Positions 36,892 to 48,239 of a stretch of 64,000 nucleotides of DNA are shown here, piece by piece; position 1 is the stretch's first letter, and the number at the start of each line of letters is the position of its first letter. Source of the stretch: Paraburkholderia sejongensis (GTDB lineage: Bacteria > Pseudomonadota > Gammaproteobacteria > Burkholderiales > Burkholderiaceae); contig NZ_JAJITD010000001.1 in assembly GCF_020880815.1 (NCBI RefSeq), positions 1 to 64,000 on the forward strand, read 5' to 3'. Made by a program: the position numbers and the translations under genes. A model generated the notes under the pieces. That model saw nothing but the letters and a program-made list of their open reading frames with translations, was not told where the DNA came from and searched no databases.

Positions 36892-38457
36892 ATGGTAAAA
36901 CGACGTCAATTTATTGGCTGCCTGACGGCATTTGGCGCAAGCGCTCTTTTGACCGCGTGCGGCGGTGGCGGCAGCTCGGAAGAAGGCGGCAGCGCTAATT
37001 CCGCTTCTCCCAACGCGACGAATAAGGCGACCGCGAAATCCGCGTCCGCGCACAATACGTCGATTCCGCCGGCTTCGTCGCTCACCGACGGCAACGGCGA
37101 CGTGTGGACGCTCTCCGGCGGTTCGGTCTACAAGAATGGTCAGAAAGCCGGCAACAACTACAACGTGTCGCTGGTCCTGTTCTACGGCAACACGATCTAT
37201 CACGAGGGCACCGGCGGTCAGTTCTACGGATGGACCGGCTCGGGTTGGGTGTCGTGCAACGATCCGCGTCTGGGCGGCACGTCTGCCGATGGCACCACGT
37301 TGCCCACCGCGTCGTACATCATCGACAAGTCGGCCGCGATCTGGACGCTGGTCAACGGCGTCATCTACTGCAACGGTGCGACGGTCGGCAACACCTACAA
37401 CGTGACGCTGGTGTTGTGGTACGGCGGCAAGATTTATCACTGCGGGACCGGCGGCCAGTTCTACGTCAACGCGGACGTCTCCCAGCAATGGCTGCCGTGT
37501 AACGATCCGCGTACCGCCATCTCGGCGCCGGCGGGCATGTTCTACGGGATGAACGGCCACTTCGACTACACGTACACGCCGAGCAAGCTCGTGTCGATCC
37601 TGCAGGCGATGGGCTGTACCAGCTATCGCGTCGGCTGCACCGCCGACCAGATCCAGCTCGACGCGGTAAGCAAGATCGCGAAGGCGTTCCAGTCGGCCGG
37701 CATGACCCTGGTGGTCCTGATCAATCAGGGCGTCTACGACAACAACGGCCGGGTGTGGAACAGCGAATCGACCGCTTACAGCGAAGGCTTCTCGGCCGCG
37801 CAAACGATTGCGAACACGATGAAGCCGTATGGCGTGACCATTTACGAATGCGGCAACGAGTTGACGCGCCAGGATGCCACCGTGAACGACTTCACCTACG
37901 CTGGCACCAAGGCGTCGGACTTCAACAACGCGAACTGGCCGGCGATGCGCGGCGTGATGCGCGGGATGATCGACGGCGTGAAGTCGGTCCAGCCGGACGC
38001 CAAATGCGGGATCAACTTCTGCGTGAACGACGTCGGTGCGTCGGATGCGCTGTGGGACGGCATGCAGCCCGATGGCAGCGGCGGTTATCCGAAGGTGCGT
38101 TGGGACATCACCACGTGGCACAACTACGAGGTGTATGGCGATCTGCTGTCGCTCGGCACCGACGGCGCGGGCCCGGGCTTCGATCTGCCGACCTACTGCA
38201 AGGCGCGCTATGGCGTACCGTTCATCGTCACCGAATGGAACACCGGACCCGAGCAGACGCAAGCCTATCGCGGCAGCTACATCACGTCGAAGCTCGGCGA
38301 TTACTACCAGGCTCGCAAGACCCACAACATCCAGGCCGTCATGTATTACGTGCTCGATAGCGGCAACGACACGTACGGGATCATGCTCAACGGCACGCCG
38401 ATGAATCCGCCGTACAGCGCGTTCACGAGCTTCACCTCGAGCCATCCCGACAACTGA
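36892..38457 (+). CDS. Lipoprotein with two tandem N-terminal repeats and a GH39-like/clan A glycosidase domain
   Basis: A 521-residue predicted lipoprotein with lipobox LTAC at Cys23 and a Gly/Ser linker. Two ~60-residue repeats lie at about 66-126 and 146-206; both follow the pattern WTL...VYxNG...G..YNV.LVL.Y...IYH.GTGGQFY...CNDPR. The C-terminal domain (216-521) looks like a TIM-barrel glycoside hydrolase: CGNEL with Glu323 as acid/base and FIVTEWN with Glu448 as nucleophile. The substrate is unknown. The repeats may bind carbohydrate. The gene stands alone with a long regulatory leader. Confidence 0.78.
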   Translation: MVKRRQFIGCLTAFGASALLTACGGGGSSEEGGSANSASPNATNKATAKSASAHNTSIPPASSLTDGNGDVWTLSGGSVYKNGQKAGNNYNVSLVLFYGNTIYHEGTGGQFYGWTGSGWVSCNDPRLGGTSADGTTLPTASYIIDKSAAIWTLVNGVIYCNGATVGNTYNVTLVLWYGGKIYHCGTGGQFYVNADVSQQWLPCNDPRTAISAPAGMFYGMNGHFDYTYTPSKLVSILQAMGCTSYRVGCTADQIQLDAVSKIAKAFQSAGMTLVVLINQGVYDNNGRVWNSESTAYSEGFSAAQTIANTMKPYGVTIYECGNELTRQDATVNDFTYAGTKASDFNNANWPAMRGVMRGMIDGVKSVQPDAKCGINFCVNDVGASDALWDGMQPDGSGGYPKVRWDITTWHNYEVYGDLLSLGTDGAGPGFDLPTYCKARYGVPFIVTEWNTGPEQTQAYRGSYITSKLGDYYQARKTHNIQAVMYYVLDSGNDTYGIMLNGTPMNPPYSAFTSFTSSHPDN

Positions 38458-38525
38458 TGCGCAAACGTTAGCGCGTCAACTTCTGTCCGGTGTGACGGGA
38501 TAGCGGCGCCAAGCGCGCAACGCAG

Positions 38526-38577
38526 CGGCGCCCGTCACTCTCGCGGATCGTTCCGGGAGGTGCGGGCGCCGTTCTAT
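38526..38577 (+). terminator. Probable terminator after the glycosidase lipoprotein
   Basis: Arms CGGCGCCCG and CGGGCGCCG are separated by 28 nt and followed by TTCTATTT. The long loop makes it less certain than others here. Confidence 0.5.
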
Positions 38578-38694
38578 TTCCGCCGGGCGCGCGCACCCAG
38601 GCCATCGCCATTCCGCCGTCAGCACGTCCACCGATCTTGCTCTAAACTACCGCGCCGAACTCACGCCGCCCGCCACGTCACGAGCAAGTCACCG

Positions 38695-39951
38695 ATGCCC
38701 GCTCCCGCCGATCCCACCGATTCGTCCACCATCAGCCTGCCCAAACATCCGCCGTTCCAGCGCTTCTGGTGCACCCGCATCCTGTCGTCGCTGTCGTTCC
38801 AGATGCTCGCGGTCGCGATGGGCTGGCACGTCTACGCGCTCACGCACAGCGCGTTCGCACTCGGCCTCGTCGGCCTCGCGCAGTTTCTGCCGATGTTCCT
38901 GCTGACGCTGGTCGTCGGTCACGTCGCCGATCGTTACGATCGCCGCCGCATCGCCGCGATCTGTCAGAGTCTCGAAAGCATTGTCGCGCTGCTGTTCGCG
39001 ATCGGCACCTTCGGCGGCTGGCTCAGCGCGCCGGTCATCTATGTGCTGGCCGCTTGCGTCGGCGCATCGCGCGCGTTCGAGTCGCCGGCGGTGTCGTCGC
39101 TGCTGCCGGCGGTGGTGCCGCGCGGCGAGTTGCCGAAGGCGACCGCGTGGGCCACTTCCGCGAATCAGACCGCGCAGATCGCCGGGCCCGCGCTCGGCGG
39201 TTTGCTATACGGGATCGGGCCGGGCGCCGCGTATCTCGCGTGCATGGTGTCGTTCGCGGCCGCGGCAGTAGCGGTATGGAGCATTCCGCTGCAACTGAAA
39301 CCCGCGAGCCGCGCACCGGTCACGCTCGAATCGATCTTCTCGGGCATCGCGTTCATTCGCCGCGAACCGGTGATTCTCGGCGCGCTTTCGCTCGATCTGT
39401 TCGCGGTGCTGTTCGGCGGCGCGACTGCGCTGTTGCCGATCTTCGCGCGCGACGTGCTGCACGCGGGCCCGCTCGGGCTCGGGCTGCTGCGCTCGGGCAC
39501 CGCGATCGGCGCGCTCGCGGGCACCATCTGGCTCGCGCATTTCCCGCTGCGCAGGCGGCCCGGCGCGGCGATGTTCGGCGGCGTGATCGCGTTCGGCATC
39601 GCGACGATCGTGTTCGGGCTGTCGCATCAGTTCATCGTGTCGCTGATCGCGTTGATGGTGCTCGGCGCGTCGGACACGATCAGCGTGGTGGTGCGTTTGT
39701 CGCTCGTGCAGCTGCGCACGCCCGACGATATGCTCGGCCGCGTCAATGCGGTCAATTCGCTGTTCATTGGCACGTCGAATCAATTGGGCGAGTTCGAGTC
39801 GGGGATTACCGCGGGGTGGTGGGGCGCACGGCCGGCGGTGCTGGTCGGCGGCGTCGCGACGGTGGCGATCGCGCTGCTGTGGATGCGGCTGTTTCCGCAG
39901 CTGCGCAATACCCGCAAGCTCGAACGCGAAGAGGAACTGGCGAGCGCCTGA
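38695..39951 (+). CDS. MFS transporter, EntS/TetV-like
   Basis: A 418-residue major facilitator with about 12 helices. The motif GHVADRYDRRR after helix 2 is the MFS motif A, and FQRFWCTRILSSLSFQMLAV starts helix 1. This subfamily (EntS/MFS_3) exports siderophores or drugs. No biosynthetic genes are beside it, so the substrate is unknown. ATG 38695 is chosen because the residues upstream (Arg/Pro-rich) do not look like transporter sequence. Confidence 0.86.
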   Translation: MPAPADPTDSSTISLPKHPPFQRFWCTRILSSLSFQMLAVAMGWHVYALTHSAFALGLVGLAQFLPMFLLTLVVGHVADRYDRRRIAAICQSLESIVALLFAIGTFGGWLSAPVIYVLAACVGASRAFESPAVSSLLPAVVPRGELPKATAWATSANQTAQIAGPALGGLLYGIGPGAAYLACMVSFAAAAVAVWSIPLQLKPASRAPVTLESIFSGIAFIRREPVILGALSLDLFAVLFGGATALLPIFARDVLHAGPLGLGLLRSGTAIGALAGTIWLAHFPLRRRPGAAMFGGVIAFGIATIVFGLSHQFIVSLIALMVLGASDTISVVVRLSLVQLRTPDDMLGRVNAVNSLFIGTSNQLGEFESGITAGWWGARPAVLVGGVATVAIALLWMRLFPQLRNTRKLEREEELASA

Positions 39952-39976
39952 CAGCGCTCGCCGGAGCGCGGGCCGC

Positions 39977-40894
39977 TCAGGTGCCGGCCGGCATCCGCGC
40001 CGGGCGCCACGCGCTCCAACGTACGGTCGCGAGCACCGATGCCGCGACGATCAACCCGCCCCCGACCCACGCGGTCAGCGAAATTCGCTCCCCTAACCAA
40101 AGACACGCGAACAGCGCACCGAACGCCGGTTCGCTGCCCATCAGCAGCGACACGCGCGTCGGGCTGCTGCGTTTGATCGCGAAGTTCTGCGCGAAGAACG
40201 CGAACAGCGTGCAGGCGATCACCAGATACGCGACGTAGCCCCAGAAGGCCGGATGCGCATGCCACGACGGCAGCGCGGGCCACTGCCGCGGCGCGAACAG
40301 CAAAGCGGCGACCGTGCTGCCCATCGCGACCACGCCGGATTGCACCGCGGTCACCGTCAACGGCGGCAACGCCGGATCGCGCATCACATGCTTGGTTACG
40401 CAGACGGTCAGCGCGCGCAGCAGCGCGGCGAGCAGGATCAGCGCATCGCCGGGATTCACGCTCAGCGTGCCGGCGCCGGCCAGCAACCATGCGCCGCCGA
40501 GCGAAAGCAGCACCGCGAGCCATTCGACGCGGCTCGGCGCGCGCCGCAACAACCCCCATTCGACCAGCGGCGTCAGCACCACGCAGACGCTGATCAGAAA
40601 TGCCGCATTGGCCGCGCGGGTCATCAGGATCCCAAAGGTTTCACACAGGAACACCGCGAGCAGCAGCAGGCCGACGCCCACCACGCCGCGCAGCGTGCGC
40701 GCGTTCGTGGTGCGCAGCGCGCGCAGTGACGGCGTCAGAAGCGCGAACGTGATGCCGAAGCGCAGCGCGAGCAGACCGAGCACCGGATAGAACGCCAGCG
40801 CGCTTTTGACGACGCCGTACGAGGTGCCCCAGACGGCGGCCACCGCAAGCAGCATCAGATCGGACAGCATCAATAGACGTTCGGATTTCGACAT
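39977..40894 (-). CDS. EamA/DMT superfamily transporter
   Basis: A 305-residue protein with ten predicted helices in two EamA halves. It starts MSKSERLLMLSDLMLLAVAA, followed by VWGTSYGVVKSAL. It is divergent from the LysR gene at 41049 with about 150 bp between, the usual sign of regulation by that LysR protein. Likely roles are amino-acid or metabolite export. The frame is open upstream of ATG 40894 but overlaps the LysR gene. Confidence 0.87.
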   Translation of the reverse strand: MSKSERLLMLSDLMLLAVAAVWGTSYGVVKSALAFYPVLGLLALRFGITFALLTPSLRALRTTNARTLRGVVGVGLLLLAVFLCETFGILMTRAANAAFLISVCVVLTPLVEWGLLRRAPSRVEWLAVLLSLGGAWLLAGAGTLSVNPGDALILLAALLRALTVCVTKHVMRDPALPPLTVTAVQSGVVAMGSTVAALLFAPRQWPALPSWHAHPAFWGYVAYLVIACTLFAFFAQNFAIKRSSPTRVSLLMGSEPAFGALFACLWLGERISLTAWVGGGLIVAASVLATVRWSAWRPARMPAGT

Positions 40895-41048
40895 GGCGGG
40901 GGCCTTGGAGAGGTAGCGGAAGACAACGAACGAGTTATTGTCCCGTTTTGCGCCACGAACGATAATCGGGTCGTCGCGCACAGCTTTTATGTCGCGAATG
41001 CACAAATCGATTGAACCGCGTTGTGTCCGTCCCGCGAGGCTGCTCCCC

Positions 41049-42047
41049 ATGATTCCAACCGAACTGTTTGCGCTGTTGCCCGATATGGCGGTGTTTGCGC
41101 GCGTCGTCGAGGCCGGCAATTTTTCGCTGGCGGCGCGCCAGCTCGGCAGTACGCCGTCCACCGTCAGCCGCCAGATCAAGCGGCTCGAGCACGCGCTCGC
41201 GACGCGCCTGCTCGAACGCTCGACGCGCACGGTGCGCGTGACCGAATCGGGCGCGCAGGTCGCGCTGCTGTGCCGCGACATGGTGAGCGCCGCGTCCGCC
41301 GCCGTCGATGCGGCCGGCCAACTGGCCGGCAAGCCGCAAGGCAAGGTCAGCGTCAGCGCGCCGACGCAGTTCGCGCGCACGATGTTGCATCCGCTGATGC
41401 CGGGTTTTCTGCGCGCGTACGACGCCGTCGATCTGCAGATTCTGTTCACCGATCACGACGTCGACCCGCTCGCCGCCGATGTCGATCTGGTGATCCGCCT
41501 GACCGAACATCCGCCGCCGGGTCTGGCGGGGCGTCGGCTCGGCGCGGTGCGCTGGCTGCTGGCGGCGTCGCCCGGCTATCTGCTCACGCACGGAGTGCCG
41601 GCCGAGCCGCGCGATCTGCGCGGCCACGCGTGCATTTACCTCGGCGAAAGCGCGGACGATAACCGCTGGCGCTTTCGTCGCGGCGCCGAGACGCAGAGCG
41701 TCGAGGTACGCGGGCGCTATGTCGCCAATCATGCGGGCGCGCGACTCGAAGCGGCGTTGCAGCACTTCGGCATCGCCTGCGTGCCCGAGTTCGCGGCGGC
41801 CGCCGCGCTGGCGAGCGGCGAGCTGGTCGAAGTGCTGCCCGACTGGCAGCTCGATATGCGCGCGTATGTGGGCTCGGTGTGGCTGCTGTATCCGCCGAAC
41901 CGCTTTTTGCCGCCGAAGGTCAGGGTGCTGATCGACTACCTCGCGCAGCATGTGGGCGCGGCGCTGGATGCGCACGTAAAATCGCTCACCCCCAACCCGA
42001 CGCGTGTCGCGGCGACCCGGCCGCGACCGACAGGAGAACCTTCATGA
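41049..42047 (+). CDS. LysR-family regulator coupled to asparaginase
   Basis: A 332-residue LysR-type regulator. The DNA-binding part is about residues 10-70 (FARVVEAGNFSLAARQLGST, PSTVSRQIKRLEHAL), followed by the effector domain. Its stop overlaps the start of the asparaginase gene (ATGA, 42044-42047), so the two are translationally coupled. It is divergent from a DMT exporter, so it may control export and hydrolysis of an amino acid or amide. ATG 41049 fits the family N-terminus. Confidence 0.9.
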   Translation: MIPTELFALLPDMAVFARVVEAGNFSLAARQLGSTPSTVSRQIKRLEHALATRLLERSTRTVRVTESGAQVALLCRDMVSAASAAVDAAGQLAGKPQGKVSVSAPTQFARTMLHPLMPGFLRAYDAVDLQILFTDHDVDPLAADVDLVIRLTEHPPPGLAGRRLGAVRWLLAASPGYLLTHGVPAEPRDLRGHACIYLGESADDNRWRFRRGAETQSVEVRGRYVANHAGARLEAALQHFGIACVPEFAAAAALASGELVEVLPDWQLDMRAYVGSVWLLYPPNRFLPPKVRVLIDYLAQHVGAALDAHVKSLTPNPTRVAATRPRPTGEPS

Positions 42048-43138
42048 GCCAAGCCGAACTGCAGCCAGGCGCGCCGGTCGCGGCGACCGTCTATCGCGGC
42101 GACTGCATCGAGAACACCCATCTCGCGCACATCGCGCTCGTCGATGCGGATGGCCGTCTGCTGTATTCGTTCGGCGATCCCACGCGCATCACGCTGCCGC
42201 GCTCGGCCGCGAAGCCGGCGCAGGCGCTCGCGGTGCTGGAAACCGGCGCGCTCGACCGTTACGGTTTCGACGCCGCCGATCTCGCGCTGATGTGCGCGTC
42301 GCACAGCAGCGAGCCGCGCCATCTCGAACGCACCCGCGCGATGCTCGCGAAAGTGCAGGCGAGCGAAGCGGACATGCGTTGCGGCGGGCATCCGCCGTTG
42401 TCGGACGCGGTGTATGTGGACTGGCTCCGGCGCGGCTTCACGCCGACCGCGGTGTGCAGCAATTGCTCGGGCAAACACGCGGGGATGCTGGCCGGCGCAC
42501 GCGCGCTCGGCGTCGCGCTGGCCGGCTATGAGCTGCCCGACCATCCGTTGCAGCAGCGCGTGAAGCAGACGGTCGCGAGCGTATGCGATCTGCCCGACGA
42601 CGGCGTGCAATGGGCGATCGACGGCTGCAATCTGCCGACACCGGCGTTTGCGTTGGACCGGCTCGCGCGGCTCTTCGCGAAGCTCGCCGCCGCCGAAGAT
42701 CAGGTCGAAGCCGCCGCGCTGCCAGCGCAGTTGGCGCCGCGCACGGCCGCGCTCGCACGGATCTATCGCGCGATGACGTCATATCCGGAGCTGGTCGGCG
42801 GGGAAGGGCGGTTCTGCACGCTGCTGATGCAGGCGTTCGGCGGCGCGCTGGTCGGCAAGCTCGGCGCGGACGGCAGCTATGCGATCGGAGTGCGCGCGTC
42901 GGAGCAGACCGCGCGGCTCGGCGCGCGCGGTGCGCTCGGCATCGCGGTGAAGATCGAGGATGGCAACGTCGGCGTGTTATACGCGGTGACCGCCGAGCTG
43001 CTCGCGCTGCTCGAGTTGGGGACTCCTGAGCAACGCGCGGCGCTCGCCGGTTTTCATGCGCCGAAGCGGCTCAACACGATGGGCGTCGAGATCGGCCGGA
43101 TGGATTTTTCGACCGAACTGGCGCGCGCGCCGCAGTGA
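42044..43138 (+). CDS. L-asparaginase II family protein
   Basis: A 364-residue member of the asparaginase_II (PF06089) family, distinct from E. coli AnsB. Its motifs include SAAKPAQALAVLETGALD, CASHSSEPRHLERT and CSNCSGKHAGML. The family splits asparagine to aspartate and ammonia and is often found in rhizobia and Burkholderiales. No signal peptide is seen, so it should be cytoplasmic. CAGGAGA precedes the ATG, which overlaps the LysR stop. It converges with cheV, the two stops only 4 bp apart. Confidence 0.9.
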   Translation: MSQAELQPGAPVAATVYRGDCIENTHLAHIALVDADGRLLYSFGDPTRITLPRSAAKPAQALAVLETGALDRYGFDAADLALMCASHSSEPRHLERTRAMLAKVQASEADMRCGGHPPLSDAVYVDWLRRGFTPTAVCSNCSGKHAGMLAGARALGVALAGYELPDHPLQQRVKQTVASVCDLPDDGVQWAIDGCNLPTPAFALDRLARLFAKLAAAEDQVEAAALPAQLAPRTAALARIYRAMTSYPELVGGEGRFCTLLMQAFGGALVGKLGADGSYAIGVRASEQTARLGARGALGIAVKIEDGNVGVLYAVTAELLALLELGTPEQRAALAGFHAPKRLNTMGVEIGRMDFSTELARAPQ

Positions 43139-43142
43139 TGTA

Positions 43143-44144
43143 CTACGCGGCCGCGCGCGCTGGCGCGACGCCGAGCGCATTGCGGATCGCGTTGGCCAGT
43201 TCGGCTGCCGCGAACTTCGCGACGTAGCCGTTGGCGCCCGCGTTTTTCACGTGCGCCTCGTTGGCCGCGCCGGTCAGCGACGAATGGATGATCACCGGAA
43301 TATCACGGGTGCGTTCGTCGGCCTTGATCTGGCGCGTCAGCATGAAGCCGTCCATCTCCGGCATCTCGAGGTCGGTCAGCACCAGCGCGATGCTGTCTTT
43401 CGCGCGCGCGCCGTTCTGCTGCGCGTCGCGCGCGACCTGTTGCAGCGTGGCCCACGCTTCCTCGCCGGTCTTGGTCATGATGAAGTCCGCGCCGATCGCG
43501 GTCAGCGCCTGTTCGATCAGCTTGCGCGCGAAGCCGGAATCGTCGGCGGCGAGAATCTTCGCCCCGCGCGCAATGCCGAGCGCTTCGCCGACCGAGGCCG
43601 GATCGACGCTCGGATGCTGCGACGGGAACACGTCGCGCAACACCTGTTCGACGTCGATCACCTGAGCGAGCCGCGAGTCGCCGGTATTGCCGTCGATGCG
43701 CGCGATGCTGGTCACCAGCTTGCCGCCCGCGGAGCCGTCGGCCGACAGCACCTGGTTCCATTCGAGCCGCACGATGTCGTCGACTTCCTCGACCGCGAAC
43801 GCCTGGGTCGAGCGCGCGAATTCGGTGACCAGCAAAATATTCAGGCCGCGCGTCGGCTCGCAGCCCATCAGGCGCGGCAGGTCGATCACCGGAATGATCT
43901 GGCCGCGAATATCGACCGCGCCCATCACGAACGGCGACGAACCGGCGATCGGCGTGACCGTCGGCATCGTCGAGATTTCGCGCACTTTGAACACGTTGAT
44001 CCCATACAGCTCGTGCGCATCGCTGCCGGGCACGCTGCCGAGGCGATAGAGCAGCAGTTCGAACTTGTTGGAACTCGTGAGGTTGCTACGTTCGTTGCTG
44101 CGGTCGTTGTTGCGTTCGTGGTTGGCACGCTGTTCGTTTGCCAT
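43143..44144 (-). CDS. cheV: Chemotaxis protein CheV (CheW-receiver fusion)
   Basis: A 333-residue protein. A CheW-like domain spans about 27-170 (FELLLYRLG, YGINVFKVREI, GAVDIRGQIIPVIDL), followed by a response-regulator receiver from about 196 with acidic pair Asp201-Asp202 and phospho-acceptor Asp258 in LTDLEMPEMDG. CheV couples receptors to CheA and can dampen signalling. The first ~25 residues are Asn/Arg-rich and likely disordered. No other chemotaxis genes are in the window. Confidence 0.93.
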   Translation of the reverse strand: MANEQRANHERNNDRSNERSNLTSSNKFELLLYRLGSVPGSDAHELYGINVFKVREISTMPTVTPIAGSSPFVMGAVDIRGQIIPVIDLPRLMGCEPTRGLNILLVTEFARSTQAFAVEEVDDIVRLEWNQVLSADGSAGGKLVTSIARIDGNTGDSRLAQVIDVEQVLRDVFPSQHPSVDPASVGEALGIARGAKILAADDSGFARKLIEQALTAIGADFIMTKTGEEAWATLQQVARDAQQNGARAKDSIALVLTDLEMPEMDGFMLTRQIKADERTRDIPVIIHSSLTGAANEAHVKNAGANGYVAKFAAAELANAIRNALGVAPARAAA

Positions 44145-44505
44145 CGGAATCTTTCTCCAGGGTGCGGCGCTCGCCGCTTGTCAATGCGTGGGTGCGCCAT
44201 GCAGGTCGTTCGCCCTGGCGCGTGGCTTATTTCTCGGTTATCGGCCGCGGTCGCGAAAAATTCAGCGCGATGCCGCGTTTTTTGCGTGGCGCGCGGGTTG
44301 ATACGGATGCCTGACCACCGGTGGTCCGATGCCGCGTTTTCGTATAAGGGTTGCTGCGCCGGTCGGCGCTACGCCGAATGCGATCTTTTCAGCGATAATC
44401 CGACGCTCGTTCGGAGCCGTTCTCACGCACCGCGCTTGTGCGCGCGAATGCGGCGCAACAGCAGGCGTCCCGACGATTCTTTCCGCCTTCGATCCGGATG
44501 CCCGC
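44145..44505. other. Divergent promoter region cheV / TPR-glycosyltransferase, with a repeat pair and palindrome
   Basis: No gene is seen. A 14-bp direct repeat CGATGCCGCGTTTT occurs at 44268-44281 and 44327-44340. Just before the second copy is the perfect palindrome GACCACCGGTGGTC (44313-44326). Confidence 0.6.
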
Positions 44506-46239
44506 ATGAGCAAACCCGCCAATCTGCCGCAACAGCTGGACCATCTGCTTCGGCAAGCCGTCGCGATGCAACAGAACGGCGCGCTCGCCGAAGCGGAAGA
44601 ACTCTATCGCGAGATTCTCGAACTCAAGCCCAAACATGCGGACGCTTTGCGCTGGCTCGGCGAACTCGCGTTGCAGGGCGGCCGTTTGCCCGAAGGTGTG
44701 GAGCTGCTGAAAAAGACCCTCGCGGTCAATCCAAAACAGCCGGCCGTGCATTCGAATCTCGCGTATGCGTTAAACGCGCTGCAACGTCACGACGAAGCGC
44801 TCGCCAGCGCCGAACGCGCGCTCGCGCTGCAGCCGAAATTCCCCGATGCATTGAACAATCGCGGTAATGCGCAGGCCGCGCTGAACCGGCCGCTCGATGC
44901 ACTCGCGAGCTTCGAGCGCGCGCTTGCGCTGGCGCCGCAATTCGCGGCGGCCTGGAATAATCGCGCGTGCGTGCTGCGCGATCTCGGCCGTTATACCGAT
45001 GCGCTCGATAGTTGCGATCAGGCGCTGAGCTTGCAGCCGAACTATCCGGATGCATGGAGCAATCGCGGCAATGCGCTCGGCGATCTGAACCAGCCGCAAG
45101 AGGCCGAGCGCTGCTATCGACGCGCGCTGGAACTCGCGCCCGGCTTCGTCGATGCATGGAATAACCTGGGTCTCGCGCAGGTCGAGCTGGACCGGCGCCG
45201 CGACGCGTTATCGAGCTACGAACGCGCGCTCGAACTGAATCCCGCAGCGGTGGAAACGCATTGGAATCGGGCGCTGTGTCTGCTGCAGATGGGCCGCTTC
45301 GAGGCCGGCTGGCGCGAGTACGAATGGCGCTGGGAACGTAACCGTATCCGCGCGGGCAAGCGCGAATTCGCACAGCCGCTGTGGCGCGGCGATTTTCCGC
45401 TCGACGGCAAGACGATCCTGCTGCATGCGGAGCAGGGGCTTGGCGATACGTTGCAGTTCTGCCGTTATGCGCCGCTGGTCGCGAAGCTCGGCGCGAAGGT
45501 CGTGCTGGAAGTGCCGGGCGCGTTGCTGCGGCTGATGAAAACGCTCGACGGAGTGGACCAGTTGATCGAAGCCGGACAGCCGCTGCCGCCGTTCGATTGT
45601 CATTGCCCGTTGCTCAGTTTGCCGCTTGCATTTCGAACCGACGAGACGAGCATCCCTGCGACGACGCCTTATCTGTTTGCCGATCCGGTTGCTGTCGAGC
45701 AATGGCGCAGGCGGCTGGATGTCGATGCGAATTCCAGTGCCCGCCAACTGAAAGTCGGCCTCGTGTGGGCCGGCGAAAACCGCGCGCACGTCGCCGAACT
45801 GCGCAAGATCGATGCGCGCCGCTCGCTCACATTCGAGCGTTTCGCGCCGCTGCTCGACGTGCCGAACGTGCGCTTTTTCAGCGTGCAGAAGGGGATGGCC
45901 GCGCCGCAACTCGCCGCGAGCAAACTGCGCGAACGGGTCGCCGATTACGCCGATGAGTTGCACGATTTCGCCGACACGGCAGCGCTGGTCGCGAATCTCG
46001 ATCTGGTGATTTCAGTCGATACATCCACCGCGCATCTGGCCGGCGCGCTCGCTACGCCGGTGTGGATTTTGAACCGTTTCGATACCTGCTGGCGCTGGCT
46101 GCTCGCACGGAGCGACACGCCGTGGTATCCGCACGCGCGGCTGTTCAGGCAGCCGGCTCTAGGTGATTGGGACAGCGTGATCGACGCGGTTCGCGACACG
46201 CTCAGCGAGTTGAATGCGGCGCATGCCGGCGGGGCGTAG
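44506..46239 (+). CDS. TPR-repeat protein fused to a GT9/heptosyltransferase-like glycosyltransferase domain
   Basis: A 577-residue fusion. About eight 34-residue tetratricopeptide repeats cover roughly residues 13-285 (motifs such as YPDAWSNRGNALGDLNQPQEAERCY are spaced by 34). The C-terminal ~250 residues carry HAEQGLGDTLQFCRYAPLV and ISVDTSTAHLAGALATPVWIL, typical of GT-B enzymes related to heptosyltransferases. The TPR part probably recognises a protein partner. There is no signal peptide, so it acts in the cytoplasm. The substrate is unknown. ATG 44506 starts the first helix. Confidence 0.87.
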   Translation: MSKPANLPQQLDHLLRQAVAMQQNGALAEAEELYREILELKPKHADALRWLGELALQGGRLPEGVELLKKTLAVNPKQPAVHSNLAYALNALQRHDEALASAERALALQPKFPDALNNRGNAQAALNRPLDALASFERALALAPQFAAAWNNRACVLRDLGRYTDALDSCDQALSLQPNYPDAWSNRGNALGDLNQPQEAERCYRRALELAPGFVDAWNNLGLAQVELDRRRDALSSYERALELNPAAVETHWNRALCLLQMGRFEAGWREYEWRWERNRIRAGKREFAQPLWRGDFPLDGKTILLHAEQGLGDTLQFCRYAPLVAKLGAKVVLEVPGALLRLMKTLDGVDQLIEAGQPLPPFDCHCPLLSLPLAFRTDETSIPATTPYLFADPVAVEQWRRRLDVDANSSARQLKVGLVWAGENRAHVAELRKIDARRSLTFERFAPLLDVPNVRFFSVQKGMAAPQLAASKLRERVADYADELHDFADTAALVANLDLVISVDTSTAHLAGALATPVWILNRFDTCWRWLLARSDTPWYPHARLFRQPALGDWDSVIDAVRDTLSELNAAHAGGA

Positions 46240-46392
46240 CGCGTAGCGGCGCTCGCGCTCGTGCCCCTATCCGTTGTTCGAGCCGCGTTCGCATTCCCAT
46301 TCGCTGCTCGCGGCCGAACCTCAACGATCAAAGGCCGCAATGAAGGGCGATACAGACGGCCGCCACATCCATGCTGGCGGTTCAACGCACTT

Positions 46393-48057
<1,665 letters not shown>

Positions 48058-48239
48058 AAGGAGCTACTTCGGAGAGGACCCGCATGATAGCCCACTGGAC
48101 GTACGAGACTGTCTCTTTCTGGCCGCACGAAGCGTGACCGGCTAGCTGGATCTGTCCCCGGCGATCGGCAACCGCGATTGCAACCGGTGACGCATAATAT
48201 CGGCCATGTCATTTTTGCGCGCCATTTTCAGGACCCGCC

